A DNA stretch of 64,000 bases from Terriglobus aquaticus (GCF_025685415.1 NZ_JAGSYB010000001.1:930001-994000), one strand, 5' to 3'. Positions 28,427 to 37,879 are shown, counted from the stretch's first letter. The notes: generated from the letters alone by a model not told the origin. A program made the numbers and translations.

Positions 28427-29535
28427 AGCAGGCCCTCCGATTCGTTCCATCCACACATCACGTTCAGGTTCTGAACGGCCTGTCCGGCCGCACCCTTCAA
28501 CAGGTTGTCCAGGCAGCTCACCAGCACAAGCCGCTTTCCGTCCGGCCCCACCTCAAAGCCGATGTCGCAGAAGTTCGTGTGCGCCACGTGCAGGATCTGG
28601 GGCAGCTCGCCAGCTCGCCGCACCCGAACCATCGGGCTATCCGCGTAGAAGCTGCGCAAGGTGCGCTCGATGTCGACGGCAGTCGCGTTCCCAGCGAGAC
28701 GTGCATAGATCGTGCTCAGAATGCCGCGCGGAATCGGCAGCAGGTGCGGCGTGAACTGAATCTGGTCCGATTGCAAGCCGAGCTGCTCCAGAAGTTCACC
28801 GGTGTGCCGATGACCGAAGACGCCGTAGGCGGACAGGTTGTCGGCCGCGTACATAAAGTGAGTCTTGGGCGTGGGCGCCTTGCCCGCGCCGCTCACGCCG
28901 GACTTGGCATCAGCGATGATGCCGCGATCCAGATCGAGCATACCCGTCTGAATCAGCGGCGCCAGAGCAAGAATGATCGAGGTCGCGTAACAACCCGGGT
29001 TGGCCACCAGCGACGCCCCAGCAATGGCAGAGCGGTGCAGCTCCGGGCAGCCGTAGACCGCAGCCGCCTGCAGCCGCGCCGCCGCTGCCGGATCGGCGTC
29101 GTGCAGCTTATACACCGCCGCGTTGGCTGGGTCGTGCAGGCGCCACGCGCCGGACAGATCGATCACGCGCATGCCGCGAGCGATTGCCTCGGGCACCCAC
29201 TCGCGCGATTGCTCGTGAGGTAGAGCCAGGAACAGAACTTCAGTTCCACGATCCTGTAGCTGCTCCCACGTGAACGGCGTCACCTCCGGCGCGGGCCCAC
29301 CACTATGCCTCGCAAGCTGTGGGTGCAGGTCATACAGGGACTGCGCGCCGGCAGCCGAGTTCGCGTCCATGCGGCCGAGAAAGGTGGGAACCGTGCCCTG
29401 CAGGCGAGGATGTGCCAGTAGGAGGCGGGCAAGCTCCGCGCCGGCGTATCCGGACACACCGGCGACGGCCGTGCGCAGGCCCGATGCCTGCGTCGCTGTC
29501 TTCTTGGATTCCGCTTGCTCCATCACCGCGCTCAT
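28423..29535 (-). CDS. argC: N-acetyl-gamma-glutamyl-phosphate reductase
   Basis: NADPH-dependent reduction of N-acetylglutamyl phosphate to the semialdehyde. The 370-residue protein has the Rossmann start AVAGVSGYAGAELARLL (23-39) and the catalytic Cys182 in VANPGCYATSI. Other family segments are DLSGAWRLHD and the HRHTGE substrate loop. The ATG at 29535 shares its A with the argR TAA stop. The N-terminus carries about 20 extra residues (AVMEQAESKKTATQASG) before the Rossmann fold. Confidence 0.97.
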   Translation of the reverse strand: MSAVMEQAESKKTATQASGLRTAVAGVSGYAGAELARLLLAHPRLQGTVPTFLGRMDANSAAGAQSLYDLHPQLARHSGGPAPEVTPFTWEQLQDRGTEVLFLALPHEQSREWVPEAIARGMRVIDLSGAWRLHDPANAAVYKLHDADPAAAARLQAAAVYGCPELHRSAIAGASLVANPGCYATSIILALAPLIQTGMLDLDRGIIADAKSGVSGAGKAPTPKTHFMYAADNLSAYGVFGHRHTGELLEQLGLQSDQIQFTPHLLPIPRGILSTIYARLAGNATAVDIERTLRSFYADSPMVRVRRAGELPQILHVAHTNFCDIGFEVGPDGKRLVLVSCLDNLLKGAAGQAVQNLNVMCGWNESEGLL

Positions 29536-29975
29536 TACCCGATCAGTCCTTCCATGCGCTCTTTCAACACCGCTGCCTGTTCGGAATCCGCGCAGATGAT
29601 GAGCACTGTGTCGTCGCCGGCGATCGAACCCATCAGTTCCGGCCAGTCTTCGTAATCCAAAGCAGCGGCGACGGGCTGCGCGGATCCGGTGGTGGTGATG
29701 ACGATCAGCAGGTTCTGCGCCTGCTTCACCTCCAGGCCGAAGTTCTCCAGCGTTTCTTTGATCGCGGGGACATCGTCGTCATCCTCGTGACCCGGTCCGG
29801 CAAGTGCATATCCATTCGGACCCTTGAAGATATGCAGTTCGTGCATGTCGCGCGAAAGCGTGGCCTGGGTCACGGTAAAGCCACGTTTCTGAAGTTTGCG
29901 ACGAAGCTCGTCCTGCGAGGTGACCGTGGAGTTTGCCAGCATGTCGCGGATTGCCGCGTGTCTCTGTTGCTTCAA
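29535..29975 (-). CDS. argR: Arginine repressor
   Basis: Hexameric DNA-binding regulator using arginine as co-repressor. The start is set at a TTG (29975) with GGAGG 9 bp upstream, giving 146 residues, the normal ArgR length; a longer in-frame version to 30089 adds only Arg/Ser-rich sequence. The N-terminal winged helix is clear (QQRHAAIRDML, then VTQATLSRDMHELHIFK as the recognition helix region). The C-terminal oligomerisation and arginine-binding domain carries GSIAGDDTVLIICAD, with the GDDT arginine-contact motif. It is the first gene of the arginine operon and overlaps argC by one base. Two ARG-box-like palindromes lie about 150 bp upstream. Confidence 0.93.
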   Translation of the reverse strand: MKQQRHAAIRDMLANSTVTSQDELRRKLQKRGFTVTQATLSRDMHELHIFKGPNGYALAGPGHEDDDDVPAIKETLENFGLEVKQAQNLLIVITTTGSAQPVAAALDYEDWPELMGSIAGDDTVLIICADSEQAAVLKERMEGLIG

Positions 29976-30122
29976 TGCTGGCGCCCTCCTTCGTCTCAGA
30001 TCATGAAACGATCGCCCAATCGGACGAGCGTCTCGAAATGTTTGCCTGGATCTGCGCTGCGGACCGGAAGGTCGCTGCTGGGAGGCCACTCACACATCCG
30101 ATGGATGCCGCTCCGCCGGGGC

Positions 30123-30156
30123 TGCATAAACATGCATGACTATGTATAAATATACA
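30123..30156. promoter_or_regulatory. Pair of ARG-box-like operators between argR and gltB
   Basis: TGCATAAACATGCA (30123-30136) and TGTATAAATATACA (30143-30156) are two dyads with AT-rich centres, 20 bp centre to centre. ArgR operators in E. coli and Bacillus are paired 18-bp palindromes of the TGAAT-N4-ATTCA type about 21 bp apart, so these fit in symmetry, spacing and context. They lie between argR (start 29975) and divergent gltB (start 30272) and could control both. Confidence 0.7.
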
Positions 30157-30177
30157 CAGACCTCCCGCAAACTCCAA
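30149..30177 (-). promoter_or_regulatory. Sigma-70-like promoter of the arginine operon
   Basis: On the minus strand TTGGAG (30177-30172) and TATATT (30154-30149) are separated by 17 bp, giving 4/6 and 5/6 matches to the sigma-70 consensus. The -10 element lies inside the second ARG-box palindrome, so bound ArgR would block RNA polymerase. This predicts a leader of about 165 nt before argR. Confidence 0.6.
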
Positions 30178-30271
30178 GTCCCGGCGCCGCAGGGCAAGTC
30201 CCTGCTCGGCGTTCGGCAACATCGCTGTGAACCGGAAGTGTCATTGCCGCATTTGGCAGTTAGGATGAAGT

Positions 30272-33200
30272 ATGGCCGCATCTTTTTCGGTACGCCGTCA
30301 GGCTGACTCGCGAGTGACCCCGTCCCTTCTGGACCCGCGTTTTGAGCGCGATTCCTGCGGCGTCGGCTTCGTCGCATCCCGCTCGAACCAGCCCTCCCAC
30401 GAGATCCTCTCCAAAGCGCTCACCGCGCTAGCGCGCCTGGCGCATCGTGGCGCCGTCGCGGCTGACGGGAAGAGCTCGGACGGCGTTGGCGTGACCGCGG
30501 CCGTCCCGCGCCAGCTTCTGCTGGACAGCACCGGACTCGCGCTTGACGCGGCTTTGCCGCTGGGCGTGGCAGTTTGCATGTTTCCGCACGACTCCGCCGA
30601 AGCGGACGCCGCCATGCTGGAGCATTGTGTGACGGAGCAGGGCTTGCGGGTGTGCGGCTGGCGTGAGGTCCCCGTCAACCCAGGCGTGCTTGGAGAGATC
30701 GCGCTCGGTTCCATGCCGGTGCTGCGCCACCTGCTGGTCACGGACGAGAGCGGCGACGCAATTGAGGCCACCGAGCGGCGCCTATACCTGGCGCGCAAAG
30801 CCTATGAGCGGCGCTTTGAGGCCGGTGAAACGCACGGCTACGTAGCGAGCCTTTCCGCGCGAACCATCGTGTACAAATCGCTCTGTCTCGGCCGTACCCT
30901 GAGCGAGTTCTACCCCGACCTTGCAGACGAGCGTTTTACGACTTCCTTCGCGCTCTTCCACCAGCGCTACGCCACCAACACCACGCCGGCGTGGCACCGT
31001 GCCCAACCCGGCCGCATGCTGGCCCACAACGGCGAGATCAACACCGTTTGGGGTAATCGCGCCCGCATGGAGGCGCGCTACTCCACGTTGCCTCAAGAGT
31101 GCCAGCCGATCCTTACCACTGACGGCACTGACTCCACGTCGCTGGACGAAACGGTAGAGCTGCTGACGCGCAACGGCCGCAACATCGCGGAGGCCGTCCG
31201 CATTCTCTTGCCGCCTGCCGTAACCGAGCGCCGGAGCGCCTTTCTGGAGTACCATCGCGACACGGCGGAGCCCTGGGATGGTCCTGCCGCACTGGGCTTC
31301 ACCGACGGCCGCTACGTGGGTGCAGCTCTGGACCGCAATGGTCTGCGGCCAAGCCGTTACGCCTTCACCGCCGATGGCCTGGTCGTCGCCGGTTCTGAGG
31401 CGGGCCTGGTCGACCTCGATCCGGAGCAGGTTATTCACAGTGGTCGCCTCGGTCCCGGCCAGATGCTGGTCGTCGATCTCGAGGCGCAGCAGGTGTATGA
31501 GAATAAGGCCCTGCTTGATCTGTTCGACACCGACCCCGTATACGCGGCTCTGTTGGATGAGCGGACGATCGAGGCGCAATGGGTCGACCTGCCCCCGACG
31601 GACATCGCCGCCGTGCAGCGCGCGCAGTCGAACTTCGGATACACCAAGGAAGACGTCCGCATGGTGCTGCAGCCCATGTTCGCCGAGGGCAAGGACGCCG
31701 TGTGGTCCATGGGAGACGATACGCCCCTGGCGTACCTGGCCCGTTCGCCGCGGCCGCTGTACTCGTACTTCCGGCAGCGCTTCGCGCAAGTAACCAATCC
31801 CGCCATCGATCCGCTGCGTGAGGCGATCGTGGTTTCGCTGCACACCCGCCTTGGGCCGTGGTCGCACCTGCTGGACCGGCACGCTGCGCTGCCCGGCATC
31901 TCGCTCCGGTCGCCGTTTCTTTCGGTCGGCAAGCTGCATGCTCTGCGTCAGGGCAAGTATCCGCACAACGACACACTTCGACTGCGTGAGTTGAAGTGTG
32001 TCTTCAGCAAAGATTTCTCGCTAGCCACCGGTGTTGAGGCCCTGTGTGCAAACGCGATCGAGCTTGTTCGGAACGGTTGCGAACTGCTGCTGATCAGCGA
32101 TCGTCACGCTTCGGCAGACGAACTTCCGATCCCTATGGCGATCGCCGTGTCTGTGGTGCATCACGCTCTGGTGAAGGCCGGCTTGCGCACCCACACGGGC
32201 ATCGCGGCAGAGGCCGGCGACGTTCGCGATGTGCATCACGCGGCCGTGCTGATCGGCTACGGCGCGGGTGTGGTTTGTCCGTGGCTGGCACTGGAAACCG
32301 CCCGCGCCAGCGCACCGGAGGGAACCAACCCCAACGAGCCCGAAATCCGCATGCTGAAGGCGTTCGACGCCGGTCTGGCCAAGATCATGTCCAAGATGGG
32401 CATCAGTGTCGTGGACAGTTATCGCGGCGCGTACCAGTTCGACATTCTGGGCCTGAGCCGCGAGGTGGTGGAGCGTTGCTTCCCGCAGACCCCCGCGCCG
32501 CTGGGCGGCATCGGCCTGCACGACATCGAAGATGCCATCCGTCATCAGTGGGGCGCACAGCCCCGCGTCGACGCAAAGGGTCTTGCCGACCTGCCCGACT
32601 ATGGTTGGGTCAAGTTCCGGCGCGCCGACGAAGCCGAGCCGCACGCCTGGGCTCCGGGGCACGTGAAGGCCCTGCAGAGCGTTGTCGGCACCGCTCGCAA
32701 TGTGCCTCTGCCGGCCAACCCGGCCGAGCAGTTCCGCGTGTTCAGCTCTGAAATGCAGAGCAACGGCGCAACCACGCTGCGCGACCTGCTGGAGATTCGA
32801 CCGGCCGGTCCAGAGATCGCGATCGAGAAGATGCCGGCGCCGAACGCCTTCTTCTCGCGGTTTGCGGCCAGCGCCATGTCGCTCGGCTCCCTCAGCCCTG
32901 AAGCGCACTCGACCATCACGATTGCGATGAACATGCTGGGCGGCAAGTCCAACACGGGCGAGGGCGGGGAAGACTCCGACGTGTATCGGCCTCACCCGGG
33001 CAACCGGCGCGTCCCAATGCCTGGAGAGCCCGCCGCGTTTGTCGACAGGCCAGCACCCAAGGGTTCGGAGGGAGGCGTGGCGATTGCAGAGCCGATGGTC
33101 GAGGCTCCGGCCGTCCATACGCACCTGAACAACAAGATCAAGCAGGTTGCCAGCGGCCGCTTCGGCGTAACCGCAGAGTACCTCGCGCACGCCGAAGAGA

Positions 33201-34816
33201 TCGAGATCAAGGTGGCGCAAGGTGCCAAGCCCGGAGAAGGCGGACAGCTGCCGGGGCACAAGGTCTCGGGCCTGATCGCGCGGCTTCGCCATGCCCAGCA
33301 AGGCGTGCCGCTCATCTCGCCGCCACCGCACCATGACATCTATTCCATCGAAGATCTCGCGGAGCTCATCCACGATCTGAAGCGCGTGAACAAGCGTGCC
33401 GCCGTCGGCGTCAAGCTGGTGTCGAGCTGTGGCGTGGGCACGGTTGCGGCCGGCGTGGCCAAGGCCTATGCGGACTACATCGTGATCGCCGGAAACACCG
33501 GCGGTACGGGTGCGGCCGCGCTGTCCAGCATCAAGTACGCCGGAAATCCCTGGGAGCTGGGCCTCGCCGAGGCACAGCAGACCCTGCGGCAGAACGGCAT
33601 GCGCGGCCGCGTGCGGCTGCGTACGGATGGCGGCCTCTCCACAGCCCGCGATGTTCTGATTGCCGCGCTCCTGGGTGCAGACGAGTACGCCTTTGGCACT
33701 GCGGTCCTGGTTGTGCTGGGCTGTGACATGGCCCGGCAGTGCCACCTGAACACCTGTCCTACCGGCATCGCAACGCAGCGCCCGGAACTGCGCGCGCGCT
33801 TCCGCGGCAGGCCGGAGCACGTGGTGCGCTTCTTTGAGCAGCTCGCCGCGGACCTGCAGCAGACGCTGGCTCGCTACGGCCTCCCCAGCCTGGAGGACGC
33901 CATCGGCCGTGTCGATTTGCTGGAGCAGGTGCGGCATGACGCCGGGCTGGACCTCCGGCCGATGCTCGCTGATGTGGGCGACGGTCCAAGGCGCTGGGCC
34001 GATGTGCGGAACGACCGTCCCGAACGGCAGGCTGCCCTGGACGACGCATGGATCGAGCCGGCTGTGCGTGCGGCAACCCTGGGCGAGCCGTTCCGGGCCA
34101 GCGGACACATCGCCAATCGCGACCGTGCCGTGGGCGCGCGGATCGCCGGCGAGCTTGCGGTGGTGCAGGCAGCGGCGGAGTCTCCGCTCCCCACGCCCGA
34201 CATTCGCATCGACCTGGAAGGCACCGCCGGACAGTCGTTCGGCGCGTTCATCACGCCGGGCATGCACTTGGCGCTGGAAGGCCAGGCGAACGACTTCGTC
34301 GGAAAGGGCCTCAGCGGCGGCACGATCAGCATTCGCGCGCGTGGTCTGGCGGCTCAGGACTCGAGCGGCTTCGTCATCCTGGGCAACGTCTCGCTGTACG
34401 GCGCCACCGGTGGCAAGTTGTTCGCCGCGGGTCGTGCGGGTGAGCGCTTTGCCGTGCGGAACAGTGGAGCCACTGCCGTGGTGGAGGGCGTGGGCGACCA
34501 CGGCTGCGAATACATGACCGGCGGAACCGTGGTGGTGCTTGGGCCGGTGGGTCTGAATTTCGGCGCAGGCATGACCGGCGGAACCGCCTGGGTCAACGAC
34601 ATCGACGGAAGTCTGCTGGGGAAAGATCGCTTTCATGCTGATTTCCTTTCGCCGACCCGCTTTGCAGACACATCCACAGAGGCGCAGAACAACCTGCGTC
34701 AACTGCTGGAAGAACATCAGGCAGAGACGGGCAGTTCTTGCGCCGCGTCGCTGCTGGCACGCTGGGACGAGCTGGCACAGCACTTCGTTTGCTTCACCCC
34801 GGTGCCGCAAGCATAG
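30272..34816 (+). CDS. gltB: Glutamate synthase, large (alpha) subunit
   Basis: Makes two glutamates from glutamine and 2-oxoglutarate. The 1514-residue protein has a short propeptide ending before the catalytic Cys29 (RDSCGVGF), a class II glutaminase domain (29-about 420), a central domain, and the FMN/2-oxoglutarate synthase barrel (about 800-1190, KPGEGGQLPGHKVS and IVIAGNTGGTGAAALSSIKYAG). The 3Fe-4S ligands are C1151, C1157 and C1162 (CDMARQCHLNTCP), followed by the C-terminal GXGXG helix domain (GNVSLYGATGGKLFAAG). AGGA lies 6 bp before the ATG. It is complete, but no gltD (small, electron-input subunit) follows; the next gene is an acyl-CoA synthetase. It shares its upstream region with argR and may be under ArgR control (inference). 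Confidence 0.97.
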   Translation: MAASFSVRRQADSRVTPSLLDPRFERDSCGVGFVASRSNQPSHEILSKALTALARLAHRGAVAADGKSSDGVGVTAAVPRQLLLDSTGLALDAALPLGVAVCMFPHDSAEADAAMLEHCVTEQGLRVCGWREVPVNPGVLGEIALGSMPVLRHLLVTDESGDAIEATERRLYLARKAYERRFEAGETHGYVASLSARTIVYKSLCLGRTLSEFYPDLADERFTTSFALFHQRYATNTTPAWHRAQPGRMLAHNGEINTVWGNRARMEARYSTLPQECQPILTTDGTDSTSLDETVELLTRNGRNIAEAVRILLPPAVTERRSAFLEYHRDTAEPWDGPAALGFTDGRYVGAALDRNGLRPSRYAFTADGLVVAGSEAGLVDLDPEQVIHSGRLGPGQMLVVDLEAQQVYENKALLDLFDTDPVYAALLDERTIEAQWVDLPPTDIAAVQRAQSNFGYTKEDVRMVLQPMFAEGKDAVWSMGDDTPLAYLARSPRPLYSYFRQRFAQVTNPAIDPLREAIVVSLHTRLGPWSHLLDRHAALPGISLRSPFLSVGKLHALRQGKYPHNDTLRLRELKCVFSKDFSLATGVEALCANAIELVRNGCELLLISDRHASADELPIPMAIAVSVVHHALVKAGLRTHTGIAAEAGDVRDVHHAAVLIGYGAGVVCPWLALETARASAPEGTNPNEPEIRMLKAFDAGLAKIMSKMGISVVDSYRGAYQFDILGLSREVVERCFPQTPAPLGGIGLHDIEDAIRHQWGAQPRVDAKGLADLPDYGWVKFRRADEAEPHAWAPGHVKALQSVVGTARNVPLPANPAEQFRVFSSEMQSNGATTLRDLLEIRPAGPEIAIEKMPAPNAFFSRFAASAMSLGSLSPEAHSTITIAMNMLGGKSNTGEGGEDSDVYRPHPGNRRVPMPGEPAAFVDRPAPKGSEGGVAIAEPMVEAPAVHTHLNNKIKQVASGRFGVTAEYLAHAEEIEIKVAQGAKPGEGGQLPGHKVSGLIARLRHAQQGVPLISPPPHHDIYSIEDLAELIHDLKRVNKRAAVGVKLVSSCGVGTVAAGVAKAYADYIVIAGNTGGTGAAALSSIKYAGNPWELGLAEAQQTLRQNGMRGRVRLRTDGGLSTARDVLIAALLGADEYAFGTAVLVVLGCDMARQCHLNTCPTGIATQRPELRARFRGRPEHVVRFFEQLAADLQQTLARYGLPSLEDAIGRVDLLEQVRHDAGLDLRPMLADVGDGPRRWADVRNDRPERQAALDDAWIEPAVRAATLGEPFRASGHIANRDRAVGARIAGELAVVQAAAESPLPTPDIRIDLEGTAGQSFGAFITPGMHLALEGQANDFVGKGLSGGTISIRARGLAAQDSSGFVILGNVSLYGATGGKLFAAGRAGERFAVRNSGATAVVEGVGDHGCEYMTGGTVVVLGPVGLNFGAGMTGGTAWVNDIDGSLLGKDRFHADFLSPTRFADTSTEAQNNLRQLLEEHQAETGSSCAASLLARWDELAQHFVCFTPVPQA

Positions 34817-34901
34817 GCCCTCGCATGTAGCATGACCTGTGTCGAGGCTGCGGCAAAGCCCATGTGGGCGCACCATTCCAGCAGCCCGCACAGGCGGCTT
34901 C

Positions 34902-36668
34902 ATGCAGTTGGCAACATTGAACGATGTGTTTTCGCGCGTCGCAGCGCGCGGCAGCAAACGGGTCATTCTCTCCCAGGAACACAGCGGTGAGTGGAAGCCG
35001 ATCAGCGGAGATGCGCTGTACTGGCGCGTACGCCGGCTCGCTGCCTGGCTGCAGGCGCAGGGGCTGCAAAAAGGCGACCGCGTTGCGCTGCTGGCAGAGA
35101 ATCGCTGGGAATGGGCCGTGGTCGATTTTGCCTGCCTGGCGCTGGGCCTTGTCGATGCGCCCATGTTCCCAACGCTGAGCGCGGAGCAAACGGCAGCGCA
35201 GATCCGGGACTCTGGCGCGAAGCTTGCGTTTGTCTCTACCGCAGAGGTGGCGAAGAAAGTACAGGGTTCGGTTCAGACGATCGTCAGCATGGACGCATCG
35301 GAAGGAACCATTGCGCTCGCGCCCCTCGTTGCAGGGGACGAGCCAGCCACGCGCGACGCCGACTTCGATGCGATCCGCGCCACGATCCAGCCGGATGACC
35401 TGGCGACGCTGATCTACACCTCGGGCACCACCGGCGACGCGAAGGGCGTGATGCTGTCGCACGGGAACATCGCTTCGAATCTGTCGATGACCACCGAGAT
35501 CTACCACTTCAACCAGGACGATGTGGCCGTTTCGTTTCTGCCTCTGTCGCACGTAACCGCCCGGCATATCGATTACCTCTTCTACGCAGACAACGTGACG
35601 ATCGCCTATGTGAGCCGTGCGGAGCGCGTGCTGCCTGCCATGGCAGACGTGAAGCCGACGATCTTTGTCGCGGTGCCGCGTGTGTACGAGCGGGTGCGGC
35701 AGTCGGCAGAAGGCAAGGCACACAAATCCGGCGGTCTGAAGGTGAAAATCTTCGACTGGGCCATTCGCACGGGCGCTGCCCATCGCAACACGGTGGCGCA
35801 GCGAGAGACGCCGGGCTCGCTCCAGTGGAAGCTGGCCGACAAGCTTGTCTACTCGAAACTGCGCGACGCCTTTGGCGGCCGGGTGCATACCTTCGTCGCA
35901 GGCGGAGCTCCGCTGGGCATCGATCTGGCGCGCTGGTTTGCCGACGCCGGTATCCCTATCTTCGAGGGCTACGGTCTGACGGAAACCTCGCCTGTGATCG
36001 GCGTGAACCGGCCGGGCGCCAACAAGCTGGGAACGGTTGGTCAGACGATGCCGAATCTGGAGTGCCGCATCGCGGATGATGGAGAACTGCTGGTGCGCGG
36101 CCCCAGCGTCTTCAAGGGTTATTGGAACAAGCCGGAAGCCACGGCGGCTGTGTTCACCGAGGACGGCTTCTTCTGCACCGGCGATGTGGGCAACATCGAT
36201 AAGGATGGCTATCTTTCCATCACCGACCGAAAGCGCGAGCTGCTGAAGACCACCGGCGGCAAGTTCGTGGCCCCGCAGCCCATTGAGAACCGACTCAAGG
36301 TGTCTTCGTCGATCGGCTTCGTCGCGTTGCAGGGGGATCGCCGCAAGTACATCAGTGCGGTGATTGCACCCAACTTCGCTGTGCTGGAAGAGACGGCGCA
36401 GAAGCAGGGGATCGACACCAAGGACCGGGCAGCGCTGGTACGAGACCCTCGCGTGATTGCTCTGTACCAGCAGGAGGTCGATCGCGTGAACCACGACCTT
36501 TCACCATGGGAGAAGATCAAGCGCTTCCGCCTCGTTCCAGACGAGTGGACACCGGAATCCGGGTACCTGACGCCGAGCCTCAAATTGAAGCGTCGCGTCG
36601 TGGTGGAACGGTACAAGGACGTGATCGAAGAGATGTACAGTGGTGCCGGCGCGGAGGCAGAGGGGTAA
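34902..36668 (+). CDS. Long-chain acyl-CoA synthetase (AMP-forming)
   Basis: Activates fatty acids to acyl-CoA through an acyl-adenylate. The protein is 588 residues from the ATG at 34902; a GTG at 34839 would add 21 basic residues. ANL-superfamily motifs: LIYTSGTTGDAKGVMLSHGN (P-loop), FEGYGLTETSP, GDVGNIDKDGYLSITDRKRE (hinge), and KTTGGKFVAPQPIEN with the catalytic C-domain lysine region. The architecture matches FadD15-type soluble long-chain synthetases. It stands between gltB and a small HTH gene without clear operon partners; only a weak AGGCGG-like SD is seen. Confidence 0.93.
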   Translation: MQLATLNDVFSRVAARGSKRVILSQEHSGEWKPISGDALYWRVRRLAAWLQAQGLQKGDRVALLAENRWEWAVVDFACLALGLVDAPMFPTLSAEQTAAQIRDSGAKLAFVSTAEVAKKVQGSVQTIVSMDASEGTIALAPLVAGDEPATRDADFDAIRATIQPDDLATLIYTSGTTGDAKGVMLSHGNIASNLSMTTEIYHFNQDDVAVSFLPLSHVTARHIDYLFYADNVTIAYVSRAERVLPAMADVKPTIFVAVPRVYERVRQSAEGKAHKSGGLKVKIFDWAIRTGAAHRNTVAQRETPGSLQWKLADKLVYSKLRDAFGGRVHTFVAGGAPLGIDLARWFADAGIPIFEGYGLTETSPVIGVNRPGANKLGTVGQTMPNLECRIADDGELLVRGPSVFKGYWNKPEATAAVFTEDGFFCTGDVGNIDKDGYLSITDRKRELLKTTGGKFVAPQPIENRLKVSSSIGFVALQGDRRKYISAVIAPNFAVLEETAQKQGIDTKDRAALVRDPRVIALYQQEVDRVNHDLSPWEKIKRFRLVPDEWTPESGYLTPSLKLKRRVVVERYKDVIEEMYSGAGAEAEG

Positions 36669-36748
36669 AGCCGAAGTTCGATACAGGATGCGGCCCGCAT
36701 GTTTTCGCTTGCAGGCTATCCGAGGCTCACGGTACAACGACAACACGC

Positions 36749-36994
36749 ATGAAGAGCGCCGCTCAGATCGTTCCGCGAGAGGTCATGGATATCCGGCAAG
36801 CGGCGGCGTATCTCGGCATCAGCGCGGATTCGCTGTATCGCTACGCCTCCGAAGGCGTCGTGCCGGCGTTCAAGCTGGGGAACCGCTGGCGTTTCAAGCG
36901 CGACCTGTTGGATCGCTGGATGGAACGCGAAAGCGGCGTTATTCCTGAGCCAGCCTCTCCCGAAGCAAAGAAGCCGGCACGATCCGCGCGCTGA
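36749..36994 (+). CDS. Small helix-turn-helix DNA-binding protein (HTH_17/excisionase fold)
   Basis: An 81-residue protein consisting of one MerR-like winged HTH: MDIRQAAAYLGISADSLYRY followed by EGVVPAFKLGNRWRFKRDLLDRWMERE, with a short Pro/Ala-rich tail. This is the fold called excisionase family in annotation, but most chromosomal members are general regulators. The ATG at 36749 is preferred over 36785 because spacing of the latter to GAGAGG is too short; neither SD is strong. It ends 3 bp before the convergent phosphoesterase gene. The target is unknown. Confidence 0.8.
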   Translation: MKSAAQIVPREVMDIRQAAAYLGISADSLYRYASEGVVPAFKLGNRWRFKRDLLDRWMERESGVIPEPASPEAKKPARSAR

Positions 36995-36997
36995 ACC

Positions 36998-37879
36998 TTA
37001 CGCTGCCGGTTCCAGCGTGAACAGCGTGATCTCCGGCGGGCAACGAAAGCGGATCGGCAGGTGCACCGCACCGATTCCACGATTGACGTACAGTTGCAAG
37101 TCGCCGAGCTGAAAGAGTCCACGCACATAGCGCCGTCCCATCACCGGCAGAAACGCCTCCGTTACGCCGGGTAGCCGCACCTGCCCGCCGTGAGAATGGC
37201 CGGCAAGCATCACGTCGACCCCACCGTACTGCTTCACCACATCGGCAAAGTCGGGTTCATGTCCCAGCAGGATCACGGGTTCGCGCTCCTTTGCAACTGG
37301 GACGGTTTGGGCCAGATCGGGAAAATCGAAGTAGGCGTCGGCCGTGCCGGCGAACCATAGCCGATCGCCGCCCGCGTCCACCGCGATATGGCGGTTGTAC
37401 AGCACGGTGAGTCCGCGTTGACGAAGGCATCTCGTCACAAAGGGCAGGTTGATGCAATCGTGGTTGCCGAGCGTACAGAGGCGCAGGGGCGCCTTCAGGC
37501 CGCTCAGGATCTCGGCGCACACAGGCATCGCCTTGCGCCAGGGGCCGAAAGGATTGCCGTGCGCAGTGATGAAGTCGCCGGTCAGCGCCACGACTGCTGG
37601 CTTCAGTGCGTTCACGGTGCTCACCACCTCACGCAGGTAATCGTCCTCGGCGTAGCCACGGTGGTGAAAATCAGAGATCTGGCAGATGCGCAGGCCATGG
37701 AACGCAGTAGGAAGGCGACGGAGATGCAGCGCCTGGTGCTCGACGACGAGGTGGTGCCGGTCAATGGCAGTTGCGTCCAGCAGCAGCCCGCTTGCCGCGA
37801 TGGCCGCAGCGCCTACCAGGAACTCGCGACGGTTCGGCCGGTGCAGGGAAAGAACGCGGCTGCGCGCCGTTTGCTCCAT
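36998..37879 (-). CDS. Tat-exported metallophosphoesterase (YkuE-like)
   Basis: A 293-residue calcineurin-like enzyme. The N-terminus has a twin-arginine signal, NRREFLVGAAAIAASGLLL, so it is probably folded with metals before export or membrane anchoring. Metal-binding motifs occur in order: ICQISDFHHRGY, VALTGDFI, CTLGNHDC, ILLGHEPDF and LAGHSHGGQVRLP. The LAGHSHGGQ form is typical of YkuE/LpxH-like phosphoesterases acting on lipids or nucleotides. It is convergent with the small HTH gene and divergent from the Xaa-Pro peptidase across 56 bp. Confidence 0.88.
   Translation of the reverse strand: MEQTARSRVLSLHRPNRREFLVGAAAIAASGLLLDATAIDRHHLVVEHQALHLRRLPTAFHGLRICQISDFHHRGYAEDDYLREVVSTVNALKPAVVALTGDFITAHGNPFGPWRKAMPVCAEILSGLKAPLRLCTLGNHDCINLPFVTRCLRQRGLTVLYNRHIAVDAGGDRLWFAGTADAYFDFPDLAQTVPVAKEREPVILLGHEPDFADVVKQYGGVDVMLAGHSHGGQVRLPGVTEAFLPVMGRRYVRGLFQLGDLQLYVNRGIGAVHLPIRFRCPPEITLFTLEPAA

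Noticed and set aside
32021-35164. A 1047-codon open frame antisense to gltB
   Set aside because: It mirrors the codon structure of gltB, is rich in His/Arg/Gln without any domain, and gltB itself is unambiguous. Long antisense frames are common at this GC content.
36749-36994. HTH_17 'excisionase' gene as evidence for a prophage
   Set aside because: No integrase, phage or plasmid genes are near it and it lies far from the tRNA-bracketed block. The fold is common in chromosomal regulators.
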